Positions 27,109-36,027 of a stretch of DNA of 64,000 nucleotides are shown in pieces. The DNA comes from Tenacibaculum dicentrarchi (GTDB taxonomy: Bacteria > Bacteroidota > Bacteroidia > Flavobacteriales > Flavobacteriaceae), in assembly GCF_900239345.1 (NCBI RefSeq), contig NZ_OESZ01000044.1, forward strand, positions 1 to 64,000. The letters are read 5' to 3'. Numbering within the stretch: the first letter of the stretch is position 1; every line of letters starts with the position of its first letter. The translations under genes and the position numbers were made by a program. The notes under the pieces are model-generated. The model did no database searches and was not told where the DNA came from. It worked only from the letters and a program-made list of their open reading frames with translations.

Positions 27109-27130
27109 ATTATATGTTTTAGTTTCCTAA

Positions 27131-27138
27131 CAAAAATA
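27131..27138 (-). promoter_or_regulatory. -7 box of the nitroreductase gene
   Basis: TATTTTTG on the minus strand fits TAnnTTTG and lies 22 bp before the ATG. A TTG about 15 bp further upstream may be the -33 box. Confidence 0.5.
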
Positions 27139-27340
27139 CAACTGCTTTTAATACAAATTAAGGTTTGATTATTAATAAAATTGATGACTTAATTTATTTA
27201 ATCTATCTAATTTATAAAATATTGAGAAAAATTTATCTTATAAAATCAATAAGTACTAAAAAGTAAAAGCATTGATAAGAAGTGATTTAGCTATATTTTT
27301 TATATATTAATACACTGAAAAAAAAAGTTAATTTACAGTT

Positions 27341-28612
27341 ATGAAAGAAGAATTTTTACATTTTTTGTGGAAATACAAATTGTTTAACACAACTAATTTA
27401 AAATCGATAGCTAATGAAACTATCAAAATAATTAAATCAGGATTACACAACCAAAATACAGGACCTGATTTTTTAACTGCTCACTTAAAAATAAACAATC
27501 AATTATGGATTGGAAATGTTGAAATTCATATAAATTCATCCGATTGGTATTTACATAAACATGAAGAAGATAAAAACTATGAAGCCATAATTTTACACGT
27601 AGTTTGGCAACATGATACTGTTATTTTTATGAAGAATAATCAGCCTTTGCCAACGCTTCAATTAAAAGATTTTATTGATATAGCTCTTTTAGAAAATTAT
27701 CAAAAGTTATTTTCAAAAAAATCGAGTTGGATTTTATGTGAAAATCAAATTAATTCTGTTGATACTATTTTGATTAATAATTGGCTAGAAAAATTATATT
27801 TACAGCGTTTAGAACGTAAATCAGTTTTTATTAAAGAATTATTATCGAATTCAAATAATAATTATGAAGCTGTATTATTTCAATTATTAGCTAAAAATTT
27901 CGGATTAAAAATAAATGGAGATTCTTTTTTAAGATTATCACAATCATTTGATTTTTCTGTATTACGAAAAACTAGATTTAATGAATTAGAATTATCAGCA
28001 TTATTATTTGGTCAGGCTGGTTTTTTTGAAGATGAAATAGAAAATGAGTATTTTATTCAATTAAAGAATGAGTATAATTTTATTAGTCATAAACATAATT
28101 TAACACCTATTTCTAATAATTTATTTCAATTTTTTAGAATGCGACCTACAAATTTTCCAACTATTCGAATCGCTCAATTAGTTGCTTTATTTCATAAACA
28201 TCAAAATTTATTTTCTCAACTAATAGAAACCAAAAAAATAGCAGGTTTTTATAAGTTGTTTTCGGTTGAAGTAAATGATTTTTGGAAAATACATTACACT
28301 TTTGAAACTGAATCTAAAAAATCATCAAAAAAAATAACAAAATCATTTATTGATTTATTACTGATAAATACCATTATTCCTTTAAAATATGTTTATGAAA
28401 AAAATAGAGGAGAGGTAAATGAAGCAGATTTTTTTGACTTGATAAAACAATTAAAACCAGAAAAAAATACGATTATTTCAAAATTTTCAGATTTGAAAAT
28501 AAAATCAGAAAATGCTCTTAAAAGTCAAGCTTTATTAGAACTTAAAAATAATTATTGTACTGAAAAACGTTGTTTACAATGTGATATCGGTAAGAATTTA
28601 TTATATAAATAA
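27341..28612 (+). CDS. DUF2851 family protein
   Basis: The 423-residue protein matches the Bacteroidota DUF2851 family: FLHFLWKYKLF at the start, NTGPDFLTAHLKI, WIGNVEIHINSSDWYLH and HVVWQHD. The C-terminus carries a CTEKRCLQC cluster that could bind metal. No signal peptide or membrane segment is seen. The function is unknown; the conserved His, Asp and Glu residues of the N-terminal half would suit a nuclease-like fold, which is only a suggestion. Confidence 0.8.
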   Translation: MKEEFLHFLWKYKLFNTTNLKSIANETIKIIKSGLHNQNTGPDFLTAHLKINNQLWIGNVEIHINSSDWYLHKHEEDKNYEAIILHVVWQHDTVIFMKNNQPLPTLQLKDFIDIALLENYQKLFSKKSSWILCENQINSVDTILINNWLEKLYLQRLERKSVFIKELLSNSNNNYEAVLFQLLAKNFGLKINGDSFLRLSQSFDFSVLRKTRFNELELSALLFGQAGFFEDEIENEYFIQLKNEYNFISHKHNLTPISNNLFQFFRMRPTNFPTIRIAQLVALFHKHQNLFSQLIETKKIAGFYKLFSVEVNDFWKIHYTFETESKKSSKKITKSFIDLLLINTIIPLKYVYEKNRGEVNEADFFDLIKQLKPEKNTIISKFSDLKIKSENALKSQALLELKNNYCTEKRCLQCDIGKNLLYK

Positions 28613-28691
28613 TGTGTTTTTGTATATAAATAACAAGAAATATAAAAAATAATTAAAATAGTTTAAGCTTTAAAATGAGTAATAAAGAGTA

Positions 28692-28699
28692 TATATTTG
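28692..28699 (+). promoter_or_regulatory. -7 box of the SH3 lipoprotein gene
   Basis: TATATTTG fits TAnnTTTG, 15 bp upstream of the start codon, so the 5' leader would be very short. Confidence 0.5.
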
Positions 28700-28714
28700 T
28701 TGTAAATTATTATT

Positions 28715-29449
28715 ATGAAAAAAATATTTATTACTGTAATTTCGGCTGCTTTTGTTTTGTTAAGTTGTAAAAATGATAAAGAAAAAACGAATTCTCAAAA
28801 TATAGAAACAATTGTAGAATCGCAAAAAAAAGAAGTTTTAACACCTGCTGTTTGTTTGCTAGAAAAGCTTTCTGTAAGAGTTACTCCTAAATCAAAAGGA
28901 AAATGGATTACCTCGATGAGTTTAGGGGAAAAAATTGAATTTACAGGGGAGGAAGTGACTGATTCTGTTTCTAAAAAATTATACTATAAAGTAAGGTTAA
29001 TTGATGGAAAAGAAGGTTGGACTAGAGCAACTTTTTTAGCTGTTAATGGTAAGGTTTCAACATTACTTAAAGAAGCAAATGTTTATAAAAGACCTGATTT
29101 ATTAACTAAAACGAATAAAAAATATAGTGCAATGGATATTATTGCTATTTTAAAAACACAAGATGATTGGATACATGTTAAAGGTAAAAGAGCTGAAGGA
29201 CAGTATATTGAAGAGGCTTGGATTAAATCAGGAAATTTATCTGAAGCTTCAGTAGATGTTGCTGTTGCTAAATTTGCAGGACTAGCAATAGCTTCAGGAT
29301 CAATGACTGATAAAATAAAAGCATTAGAGAAAATTACTAATAATGCTGATTTTTCATCATCAAATCTTATAGCTGTATTACAAGAAAAAATAGAAGATTA
29401 CAAAGCTAAAAATCAAAAGATAGATAATAATATAGAGGTTTCGGAATAA
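28715..29449 (+). CDS. Lipoprotein with SH3b-type domain
   Basis: The 244-residue protein has a lipoprotein signal (MKKIFITVISAAFVLLSCKN, lipobox LLSC), so it is anchored by a lipidated Cys18. Residues ~45-115 resemble a bacterial SH3 domain (VRVTPKSKGKWITSM, YYKVRLIDGKEGWTRATFL), and a second similar repeat follows (NVYKRPDL, DWIHVKG, AWIKSGNL). Such proteins often bind peptidoglycan. It is monocistronic, with a terminator shared with the convergent E1 gene. Confidence 0.78.
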   Translation: MKKIFITVISAAFVLLSCKNDKEKTNSQNIETIVESQKKEVLTPAVCLLEKLSVRVTPKSKGKWITSMSLGEKIEFTGEEVTDSVSKKLYYKVRLIDGKEGWTRATFLAVNGKVSTLLKEANVYKRPDLLTKTNKKYSAMDIIAILKTQDDWIHVKGKRAEGQYIEEAWIKSGNLSEASVDVAVAKFAGLAIASGSMTDKIKALEKITNNADFSSSNLIAVLQEKIEDYKAKNQKIDNNIEVSE

Positions 29450-29474
29450 TTAATTCGTAGTATCTATAAACAAA

Positions 29475-29506
29475 AAAGATGTAACATTGATGTTACATCT
29501 TTTTGT
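29475..29506. terminator. Bidirectional terminator between convergent genes
   Basis: AAAGATGTAACA pairs with TGTTACATCTTT around a 4-nt loop, with A and T runs on the two sides, suitable for both the lipoprotein gene and the E1 dehydrogenase gene. Confidence 0.9.
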
Positions 29507-29522
29507 TTCTTAAAATAAAAAA

Positions 29523-31976
29523 TTAATAAAGACTTTTATATTTACTAGGGTTTGCTTCATTCATAATAGCATATATTTTTTCAAAAATATCTTCAGCAGA
29601 TGGTTTTGAAAAATAATCACCATCGGTACCGTAAGCAGGTCTGTGTGCCTTTGCTGTTAAGGTTTGTGGCTTGCTATCTAAATGTTTGTATCCATTTTGA
29701 TTTTCAAGAATTTCTTGTAATAAATACGCCGATGCTCCACCAGGTAAATCTTCATCAACCACTAATAAACGATTTGTTTTTGCTACCGATTTTACCGTGT
29801 CATGATTGATATCAAAAGGAAGTAAACTTTGGGCATCAATAATTTCGATATCAATACCAACTTGGGCTAATTCTTTTGCTGCTTCTTCTACAATTCGCAA
29901 AGTAGAACCGTAAGAAATTACGGTCATATCAGTTCCTTCTTTAATGGTTTCCACTATACCGATTGGCGTTTTAAAATCACCTAAATTAATTGGTAATTCT
30001 TCTTTTAATCGGTATCCATTTAAACATTCTACAACTAAAGCTGGGTCATCGCCTTGTAATAAAGTATTGTAAAAACCAGCTGCTTTGGTCATGTTTCTGG
30101 GTACTAAAACGTGAATTCCACGAACATTATTTATAATTCCACCCATTGGCGAACCTGAATGCCAAATTCCTTCTAAACGATGCCCACGGGTTCTAATAAT
30201 TAATGGTGCTTTTTGTTTTCCAAAAGTACGGTAACGAAGTGTTGCTAAATCGTCACTCATAATTTGTAAAGCATATAATAGGTAATCTAAATATTGAATT
30301 TCAGCAATTGGGCGTAAACCACGCATTGCCATTCCAATACCTTGCCCTAAAATAGTAGCTTCACGAATTCCTGTGTCTGAAACTCTTAGCTCGCCATATT
30401 TTTCTTGTAAACCTTCTAAACCTTGATTTACATCACCAATATAACCAGCATCTTCACCAAAAATAACTGTTTCAGGATATTTCTTAAAAATGGCATCAAA
30501 ATTATCACGCATAATAAGACGTGCATCTACTAAATTATCTTCAGCGGCATATTTAGGCGCTTCCGCTGCTATTTTTTCAGGAGAAAAAGTGGTTTCGCTC
30601 AGTAAATGTGACGAAAACTTAACAGCCGCATTATCAATAGCATCTTTAATAAATTTCTGAAGTATTTTCTTTTCTGCAAAATCTTCGTCTTTTAAATAAC
30701 GTAAACTTTTACGCGTTGCAATTAAAATATCTTTTCTAATTGGCTCAAGAACACTTGCTAAATCATTTTTATATTTGGTAATAAAAGAGCCATTGTTACT
30801 TTTTTCAGCAACAGTTTCTAATAAAGAAACAGCCATGGCAACTTCGGCTTTTATTTCGTTTGTATAAGCGTTCCAGGCATCACGTTTTGCTTTGCTTACT
30901 TGTTTTTTAGCTTGTTTTTCAATATCCATTAATTCTTCTTCAGAATTAACAAATTTTAAAATAGCTCCATTTTCATCTTTTAATTCAAATTCTAAAATCC
31001 ATTTTCGCATTTGAGAAATACAGTCAAACTCTTGTTCCCATTGCAATCTTTCTGTCGATTTATAACGCTCATGCGACCCTGAAGTTGAATGTCCTTGAGG
31101 CTGTGTTAATTCTTTTACATGAATTAATACAGGAATATGCTGTTCTCTAGCAATTTTCCCTGCTTTATTATAGATGTCAATTAATTGTACATAATCCCAA
31201 CCGTTTACCACAAAAATTTCATACCCATTGGTATCGTTTTCTTTTTGAAATCCTTTTAAAATTTCAGAAATACTTTCTTTGGTTGTTTGATATTTTGCAT
31301 GTACCGAAATACCATATTCATCATCCCAAACATTCATCACCATCGGCACTTGTAAAACACCGGCAGCATTAATGGTTTCAAAAAACAAGCCTTCTGAAGT
31401 ACTTGCATTTCCGATAGTTCCCCAAGCAACTTCGTTTCCTTTATCAGAAAAATCAGTAAAATGTTCTAAACCTTTTACATTTCTATAAATTTTAGAAGCC
31501 TGTGCCAAACCTAATAAACGAGGCATTTGCCCTGCAGTTGGTGAAATATCTGATGACGAATTTTTTTGAGCGGTTAAGTTTTTCCATTTTCCATTTTCAT
31601 CTAACGAATGTGTAGCAAAATGCCCCCCCATTTGCCTACCTGCCGACATCGGCTCAACTTCGATGCTATTATGCCCGTATAAACCTGCAAAAAATTGTTG
31701 CGGAGTTAATTCGTTAATTGCCATCATAAAGGTTTGATCACGATAATACCCTGATCTGAAATCACCATTTTTAAACGCCTTAGCCATTGCCAATTGAGGT
31801 ACTTCTTTACCATCACCAAAAATTCCGAATTTTGCTTTACCTGTCAAAACTTCTCTACGCCCTAACAAACTACATTCTCTACTCAATCGTGCAATTCGAT
31901 AATCGTTTAAAACATCGTTTTTAAAATCTTCAAAAGAAAGTTGTTTTGTACTGGCTATTTCGGTTTTTTGCGTCAT
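29523..31976 (-). CDS. 2-oxoacid dehydrogenase E1, fused alpha and beta subunits
   Basis: Thiamine diphosphate-dependent decarboxylase component of a branched-chain 2-oxoacid (or pyruvate-type) dehydrogenase complex. The 817-residue chain joins an alpha-type half (FGDGKEVPQLAMAKAF; GNASTSEGLFFETIN; WDDEYGISV) to a beta-type half (VIFGEDAGYIGDVNQG; SDTGIREATILGQGIGMAMRG; RTRGHRLEGIWHSGSPMG). Most bacteria encode the halves separately; the fused form is, as I recall, usual in Bacteroidota. E2 and E3 genes are not in the window. The acyl substrate is not decided by sequence alone. Confidence 0.88.
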   Translation of the reverse strand: MTQKTEIASTKQLSFEDFKNDVLNDYRIARLSRECSLLGRREVLTGKAKFGIFGDGKEVPQLAMAKAFKNGDFRSGYYRDQTFMMAINELTPQQFFAGLYGHNSIEVEPMSAGRQMGGHFATHSLDENGKWKNLTAQKNSSSDISPTAGQMPRLLGLAQASKIYRNVKGLEHFTDFSDKGNEVAWGTIGNASTSEGLFFETINAAGVLQVPMVMNVWDDEYGISVHAKYQTTKESISEILKGFQKENDTNGYEIFVVNGWDYVQLIDIYNKAGKIAREQHIPVLIHVKELTQPQGHSTSGSHERYKSTERLQWEQEFDCISQMRKWILEFELKDENGAILKFVNSEEELMDIEKQAKKQVSKAKRDAWNAYTNEIKAEVAMAVSLLETVAEKSNNGSFITKYKNDLASVLEPIRKDILIATRKSLRYLKDEDFAEKKILQKFIKDAIDNAAVKFSSHLLSETTFSPEKIAAEAPKYAAEDNLVDARLIMRDNFDAIFKKYPETVIFGEDAGYIGDVNQGLEGLQEKYGELRVSDTGIREATILGQGIGMAMRGLRPIAEIQYLDYLLYALQIMSDDLATLRYRTFGKQKAPLIIRTRGHRLEGIWHSGSPMGGIINNVRGIHVLVPRNMTKAAGFYNTLLQGDDPALVVECLNGYRLKEELPINLGDFKTPIGIVETIKEGTDMTVISYGSTLRIVEEAAKELAQVGIDIEIIDAQSLLPFDINHDTVKSVAKTNRLLVVDEDLPGGASAYLLQEILENQNGYKHLDSKPQTLTAKAHRPAYGTDGDYFSKPSAEDIFEKIYAIMNEANPSKYKSLY

Positions 31977-32001
31977 AATTATCTGTTTTTTGGTCTGGTT
32001 A

Positions 32002-32009
32002 CAAAGATA
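32002..32009 (-). promoter_or_regulatory. -7 box of the E1 dehydrogenase gene
   Basis: TATCTTTG on the minus strand fits TAnnTTTG, 25 bp before the ATG. Confidence 0.5.
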
Positions 32010-32196
32010 GTTTTTTTAGTCTAAATTTAAAAATTTACGTATTTATTGAATATTCTTTAAATTAATGCTATTAAAAAGCTATTTTGTTGAATTATATGTA
32101 AGTAAAATCTTCTTATAAAGTTATAAATTCGATGAATACTCATTGTTGTTACAAATTTGATTTTTATCAGATAGACTTATTTTATTATTTCAAGGT

Positions 32197-32332
32197 AAAT
32201 AAACGTCCTACTGAATTTATTTTAGCATTGCATAAAGCAAATAGCTACGGCAAATCAGGATGTAGTCAGTTTGACGGATTAGATTATTTATTTTTCTGTT
32301 CTATTTTTTTTAGATGAAATTTAAACAGGCTA
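32197..32332 (+). repeat. Dispersed REP-like repeat, copy R1
   Basis: Blocks TACTGAATTTATTT, CGGCAAATCAGGATG, TTATTTTTCTGTTCTATT and AGATGAAATTTAAA occur here in the same order as in the inverted copy at 36028-36179. The short palindrome CTGAATTTATTTyAG is part of it. Divergence is confined to the regions between blocks. It lies in an otherwise gene-free stretch between the E1 gene and the LOG gene; the short reading frame crossing it is not credible. Confidence 0.8.
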
Positions 32333-32344
32333 AATAATAAGAAG

Positions 32345-32379
32345 AAAAAGCTCGTTGAATTTTAGTACAACGAGCTTTT
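32345..32379 (-). terminator. Terminator of the LOG-family gene
   Basis: AAAGCTCGTTG pairs with CAACGAGCTTT around a 10-nt loop and is followed by T residues on the minus strand. It lies just past the LOG stop codon. Confidence 0.85.
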
Positions 32380-32386
32380 GGTATTT

Positions 32387-33097
32387 TTAGAAATTTGGTT
32401 TTAATTGATGTTTTGCATAAAATTTATTTAAGTGATCAATCGCTTCATCGGCGGTATCGACAACTCTAAATAAATTTAGGTCTTTTTCACTAATATTTCC
32501 TTCTTCAATTAAGGTGTTTTTGATCCAATCTAATAAACCACCCCAGAATTTTTTACCTACTAAAACAATCGGAAAACGTCCAATTTTTTTAGTTTGAATT
32601 AAGGTAATTGCTTCAAATAATTCATCCATAGTACCAAAACCTCCAGGCATTACTACAAAACCTTGTGAGTATTTTACGAACATTACTTTACGAACAAAAA
32701 AGTAATCGAAATCTAAACTTTTTCCTTGGTCAATCCAAGGGTTATCGTGCTGTTCGAAAGGTAATTCAATATTTAAACCTACCGAAACTCCTTTCCCACG
32801 ATGTGCACCTTTATTACCAGCTTCCATAATTCCTGGACCTCCACCAGTAATTACCCCAAAACCATTTTGTGTTAATTTAAAAGCAACTTCTTCAGCTAGT
32901 TTGTAGTATTTATCTTCAGGTTTTGTTCTTGCAGAACCAAAAATAGACACACAAGGACCAATTTTACTTAATTTTTCATATCCTTCTACAAACTCAGCCA
33001 TAATTTTAAAAATAGCCCAAGAGTCGTTTGTTTTTATTTCGTTCCAGGTTTTTGGTTGTAATTTTTCTTTAATTTTTCTATCATCATTCGGGCTCAT
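32387..33097 (-). CDS. LOG family protein (Rossmann-fold nucleotide hydrolase)
   Basis: The 236-residue protein has the family signature GGGPGIMEAGNKGA and PGGFGTMDELFE, the latter carrying the catalytic Glu of cytokinin riboside 5'-monophosphate phosphoribohydrolases (LONELY GUY). Bacterial members hydrolyse nucleoside monophosphates such as AMP to base and ribose 5-phosphate. An N-terminal extension of about 50 residues precedes the Rossmann core (SIFGSARTKPEDKYY). It is monocistronic. Confidence 0.88.
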   Translation of the reverse strand: MSPNDDRKIKEKLQPKTWNEIKTNDSWAIFKIMAEFVEGYEKLSKIGPCVSIFGSARTKPEDKYYKLAEEVAFKLTQNGFGVITGGGPGIMEAGNKGAHRGKGVSVGLNIELPFEQHDNPWIDQGKSLDFDYFFVRKVMFVKYSQGFVVMPGGFGTMDELFEAITLIQTKKIGRFPIVLVGKKFWGGLLDWIKNTLIEEGNISEKDLNLFRVVDTADEAIDHLNKFYAKHQLKPNF

Positions 33098-33272
33098 ATT
33101 CTCGTTTTTTATAATTTATGTACTAAGTAACACTGCTAAAATTACTTTTTCAGCAAGCTTACTAATGTACTTTTTTTAATGAGAATAGCAATAAAAAAAT
33201 GATTTTTTTTTAAAGAATTTATCTTTTAACTTAAAACTATTTTTTTACGGAGAAATACGCAAAGGAAGTTTC

Positions 33273-34227
33273 TTATAAAATTATCTTCGGAATTTGTTGT
33301 TGCCATAAATTATAATAATGTCCTTTTTTAGCATATAAAACCGCATGATTTCCTTGTTCTAATACTTTTCCCTTTTCTAAAACGACTATTTCATCCGCAT
33401 TAATTACTGTACTCAATCTATGAGCGATAATTATAATTGTTTTATTTTCTTTACGTAGTTTTTCTATCGCTTTTTGAATATAATTTTCGGAAGTCGAATC
33501 TAAGGAAGATGTTGCTTCATCTAAAACTAAAACTTCGGGTTGCTTATATAAAGCTCGTGCAATAGCGATTCGTTGTTTTTGCCCTCCTGATAATGTTGCA
33601 CCATTTTCACCTAAATAGGTGTTAAATCCTTAAAAGCTTGGTGTTACCACCGATTAATACGTGGTCGGTAATTTTCTGTATATAAATAGATGTAGAAAAA
33701 CCCAATAAAGTATAAATAACAGCACCTACGAAAGCTTGTAATAACACAAATTTATGAGGTTTTAATAAAAACCAAAACCGCTTTAAAACAGATACTTTTT
33801 CATTACCTATAACAAAATATTCTTTTGGTAAAAGCAATACCAAAACGCCTGTCCATTCCTTTAAAAATGCTGAATGTGTTTTTTTATGGATTTTCCTATC
33901 TCCTGGGGCCATAATTTTTATGTACTCTTTAGTAACTTCGTAAATAACCACATAATGTTGTAATTGTTCTTTAACGATTATATGGGCTATGGCTGGTTTT
34001 GGTATTTTAAACAAACTATCTAATTCACCACGGACACCTTTTGCTTCAAAACCTAATTTTTCTGATGCTTCTATTAAACCTAATACATTCGTTCCTTTTT
34101 TATCAGTACCTGCATACTGACGAATACGAGCAATAGGAAGCTCTAAATTATAATGTGTCGAAATAGATGCTAAACATGCTGCGCCGCAATCGGTAATATC
34201 GTGTTGTTTTATAGTGATTTTTGCCAT
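33273..34227 (-). pseudogene. C39 peptidase-ABC exporter (PCAT), internally deleted
   Basis: The 5' part encodes 201 residues: a complete C39 peptidase domain (Gln8, Cys14 in DCGAACL, His91 in QHYVV, Asp110 in APGD) and the first membrane segment, then a stop directly after LIGGNTKLLRI. About 10 bases on, in another frame, the coding sequence resumes as GFNTYLGENGATLSGGQKQR and runs through LVLDEATSSLD and AHRLST to a stop at 33275-33273. Membrane helices 2-6 and Walker A are missing, about 400 codons of a ~730-residue gene. The exporter cannot work, but the peptidase part could still be made. Preceded by operator-promoter site B. Confidence 0.88.
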
Positions 34228-34248
34228 TCTTTTTCAATTTAAGAACGA

Positions 34249-34283
34249 CAAAGAAAGCTTTGTTTACTGCAATTTATTTGCAG
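34249..34283 (-). promoter_or_regulatory. Palindromic operator plus -7 box upstream of the PCAT gene (site B)
   Basis: CTGCAAATAAATTGCAGT (34283-34266, minus strand) is followed after 9 bp by TTTCTTTG (34256-34249), one mismatch from TAnnTTTG. The geometry is identical to the sites at 1301-1336 and 35409-35443. The box is 21 bp before the exporter start codon. Confidence 0.6.
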
Positions 34284-34307
34284 GGAAGAGTTTTTTAGTT
34301 TAAATAA

Positions 34308-34865
34308 TCAAAACCTAAAATATTTTACAATTAGAATAATAATAAAAGGAATTAAATTATTTATTCCATGAAGAATATACGACCTAGATATTCCATATTT
34401 ATAAGCAATATACCCTAAATAAAGACCTCCAGTAAATTTTGGTATACTTTTTAAGTAAGCTTCTACGTTTATACTTTCATAATTTTTAAGATGAGCAATA
34501 GAAAACAATATAGCAGTTATTATTATTACAATAATAATATTTTCATCAACGAAACGTTTAATTCGGAAAATTAAATCATTATTAACTAAAGTTAGAATAC
34601 CTAAATTAATAATTGATAATGAAATAAAATTGAACTTAAAAAAACATAAAAGAACAATTAAAATCGCTACAAGCGATACAAAAAATATTTTTTTTGATAA
34701 ACTTAAAACACCTCTAAAACACAACTCTTCTATTAAAGGAATCAAAAAAACATATGTAACAAAAATGCCAATAGTTAATTTTGAAAAATCATCTTCATCT
34801 ATAAAAGGTTTTTTTATAAATAAAATTAAGAATATACAGAAATAGTATATTGAAAGTAAAAACAA
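34308..34865 (-). CDS. CPBP family intramembrane metalloprotease
   Basis: The 185-residue, very hydrophobic protein has about five membrane segments and the three Abi/CPBP motifs: EELCFRG (EExxxR, residues 45-51), FSIAH (FxxxH) and HGINN (HxxxN). CPBP proteases act on membrane substrates and, near bacteriocin genes, often serve in immunity or peptide maturation. It lies between three small peptide genes and the exporter remnant on the same strand, 14 bp after the third peptide gene. Immunity is the likeliest role, by context only. The reading frame is intact. Confidence 0.82.
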   Translation of the reverse strand: MFLLSIYYFCIFLILFIKKPFIDEDDFSKLTIGIFVTYVFLIPLIEELCFRGVLSLSKKIFFVSLVAILIVLLCFFKFNFISLSIINLGILTLVNNDLIFRIKRFVDENIIIVIIITAILFSIAHLKNYESINVEAYLKSIPKFTGGLYLGYIAYKYGISRSYILHGINNLIPFIIILIVKYFRF

Positions 34866-34879
34866 ACATAAATATTTTT

Positions 34880-34984
34880 TTAATTAAAAGCTGATATAAA
34901 ACCTTCTATAAATTTATCTCTATTATCAATTAAATAAATAACTGATATAATAATTATTAAAATACTAAAGCTTTTTTTCTTCAT
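34880..34984 (-). CDS. Small single-span peptide related to the adjacent bacteriocin-like peptide
   Basis: Thirty-four residues (MKKKSFSILIIIISVIYLID, then a 14-residue tail ending SAFN) form one membrane segment and a short tail without a double-glycine leader. The last 19 residues match those of the 52-residue peptide encoded at 35191-35349 at 15 positions, and the last 48 bases match at 43, so the two share a duplicated 3' end. It may be an immunity peptide or a leaderless variant. It is too short for most gene finders. Confidence 0.6.
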   Translation of the reverse strand: MKKKSFSILIIIISVIYLIDNRDKFIEGFISAFN

Positions 34985-34998
34985 TTTAAATTATTTAA

Positions 34999-35172
34999 TT
35001 ACCAATTTCTATAGGCATGATATAGAGGTCCAACAGGTGTAGTATATCTAATTACTGTTCCTAGAAACCAACCAAATGCAGCAGCTGCATCTCCAGCTCC
35101 TCCTCCATAAGTATTCAATTGTTCATGTAGATTCAAAGATACTAAATTATTATTATTAATTAATTTTTCCAT
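34999..35172 (-). CDS. Double-glycine leader peptide, class IIb-like bacteriocin candidate
   Basis: The 57-residue precursor has the leader SLNLHEQLNTYGG (residues 12-24), which fits the double-glycine pattern. The mature part has 33 residues from GAGDAAAAFGWFLG, a small-residue helix with GxxxG-like spacing seen in two-peptide bacteriocins, and ends in YHAYRNW. It lies 18 bp after the next peptide gene and 14 bp before the 34-residue one, so all are one transcript. Activity is inferred. Confidence 0.7.
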   Translation of the reverse strand: MEKLINNNNLVSLNLHEQLNTYGGGAGDAAAAFGWFLGTVIRYTTPVGPLYHAYRNW

Positions 35173-35190
35173 TTTAAAATATATTATTTT

Positions 35191-35349
35191 TTAATTAAAA
35201 GCTGAGCTAAAACCTTCTGCAAATCTATCTCTATTATCATAAAGATAAATTCCTAAAACAACAAAAGGCACCCAAGCTCCACCTCCATTAGCTTCTTTAA
35301 TCTCTTTCGTGTTCAATTCCTGAACCCCAAAACCTTCTAAATTTTTCAT
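35191..35349 (-). CDS. Double-glycine leader peptide, bacteriocin-like
   Basis: The 52-residue precursor starts MKNLEGFGVQELNTKEIKEA and has Asn-Gly-Gly at 21-23, a double-glycine leader whose first half resembles that of the lone peptide at 1030-1224. The predicted mature peptide is 29 residues (GAWVPFVVLGIYLYDNRDRF, then AEGFSSAFN), with a hydrophobic helix and a charged patch. It is first in a row of three small peptide genes with 14-18 bp gaps. Operator-promoter site C lies 59 bp upstream. With the next gene it could form a two-peptide bacteriocin; this is inference. Confidence 0.72.
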   Translation of the reverse strand: MKNLEGFGVQELNTKEIKEANGGGAWVPFVVLGIYLYDNRDRFAEGFSSAFN

Positions 35350-35408
35350 AAAATTACATTTTTATAAATTACTATTTCTTTTTTTTGATTGTATTTGTTT
35401 TGAGACCA

Positions 35409-35443
35409 CAAACATAACCGTGTTCACTGCAATTAACTTGCGA
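35409..35443 (-). promoter_or_regulatory. Palindromic operator plus -7 box upstream of the peptide cluster (site C)
   Basis: TCGCAAGTTAATTGCAGT (35443-35426, minus strand) is followed after 9 bp by TATGTTTG (35416-35409), a perfect TAnnTTTG box. Right half-site TTGCAGT is the same as in site B; site A has ATGCAGT. The palindrome overlaps the end of the regulator-like pseudogene. Confidence 0.65.
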
Positions 35444-35741
35444 TGTGTAAATTACTTTTCGAAAAATAGCTACCTCCAAAAATTTGGGTTACTTCATTAT
35501 TTGTCAATACACTTACTGAAATAGATACTTGAAAATCAAAATCATTACAATAATGATACGTTTTTCTACTTCTACTATAACAAATATTCGCATTATAATC
35601 TTTCAGTTGTTCTACCAATAAATACACAGAATGCTGGCTTATTTAAAGTAAATTAGCCAATTCTTTTGGAGTACCTGTATTTTCATTGGTAATTAAATTA
35701 TGTAATTGTTGTAAGCGTTCTAAATTTTTTAAGTTTTTCAT
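35433..35741 (-). pseudogene. Regulator-like small gene interrupted by an in-frame stop
   Basis: An ATG at 35741 opens a frame encoding MKNLKNLERLQQLHNLITNE and on to ELANLL, where a TAA stop occurs at codon 33; the same frame continues without shift as ISQHSVYLLVEQLKDYNAN to a stop at 35433. Read through, it is about 102 codons, with TPKELANLL-ISQHSVYLLVEQLKDY resembling a helix-turn-helix (HTH_11-type) domain. A single-base nonsense mutation would explain it. It might have encoded the regulator of the palindromic sites; that is inference. Internal initiation at the GTG at 35627 cannot be excluded. Confidence 0.75.
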
Positions 35742-35820
35742 ATTTTCTTTTGAAGTTTCATTATTTCATCTAGTTTATAGAAGAAATAATTTTCGGTTTT
35801 GAGAGAAATAATAGTAAGAA

Positions 35821-35991
35821 TTATGTAATTGGATTTAACCAATTGTCCATTTTATCATAGAGTAAATCAAAAAGTGTACGTTCTGTAAGTTCAAAACGAG
35901 CATTAGCAAACATTCCTTTTTTTAAGTTTCCTTTAAAACCATTTTTAAGTTGTAAAAAATTTTGATTAAACGAACATAAAACTTTAAACAT
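35821..35991 (-). pseudogene. HlyD-family adaptor, C-terminal remnant
   Basis: Only 56 codons remain; they read FKVLCSFNQNFLQLKNGFKG, GMFANARFELTERTLFDLLY and DNWLNP. This is the typical C-terminus of the HlyD-like membrane fusion proteins that work with PCAT exporters, whose full length is about 400 residues. A stop codon lies two codons upstream in the same frame, and repeat copy R2 begins 37 bp upstream, so the rest of the gene has been lost. Not expected to function. Confidence 0.75.
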
Positions 35992-36027
35992 CGGTTAATG
36001 ATATTAAAGTCTATTCTCTTTGATAGA

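Noticed and set aside
32132..32317. Small plus-strand reading frame (61 codons)
   Set aside because: It runs through dispersed repeat R1, has no recognisable start context, and the homologous R2 copy does not preserve the frame.
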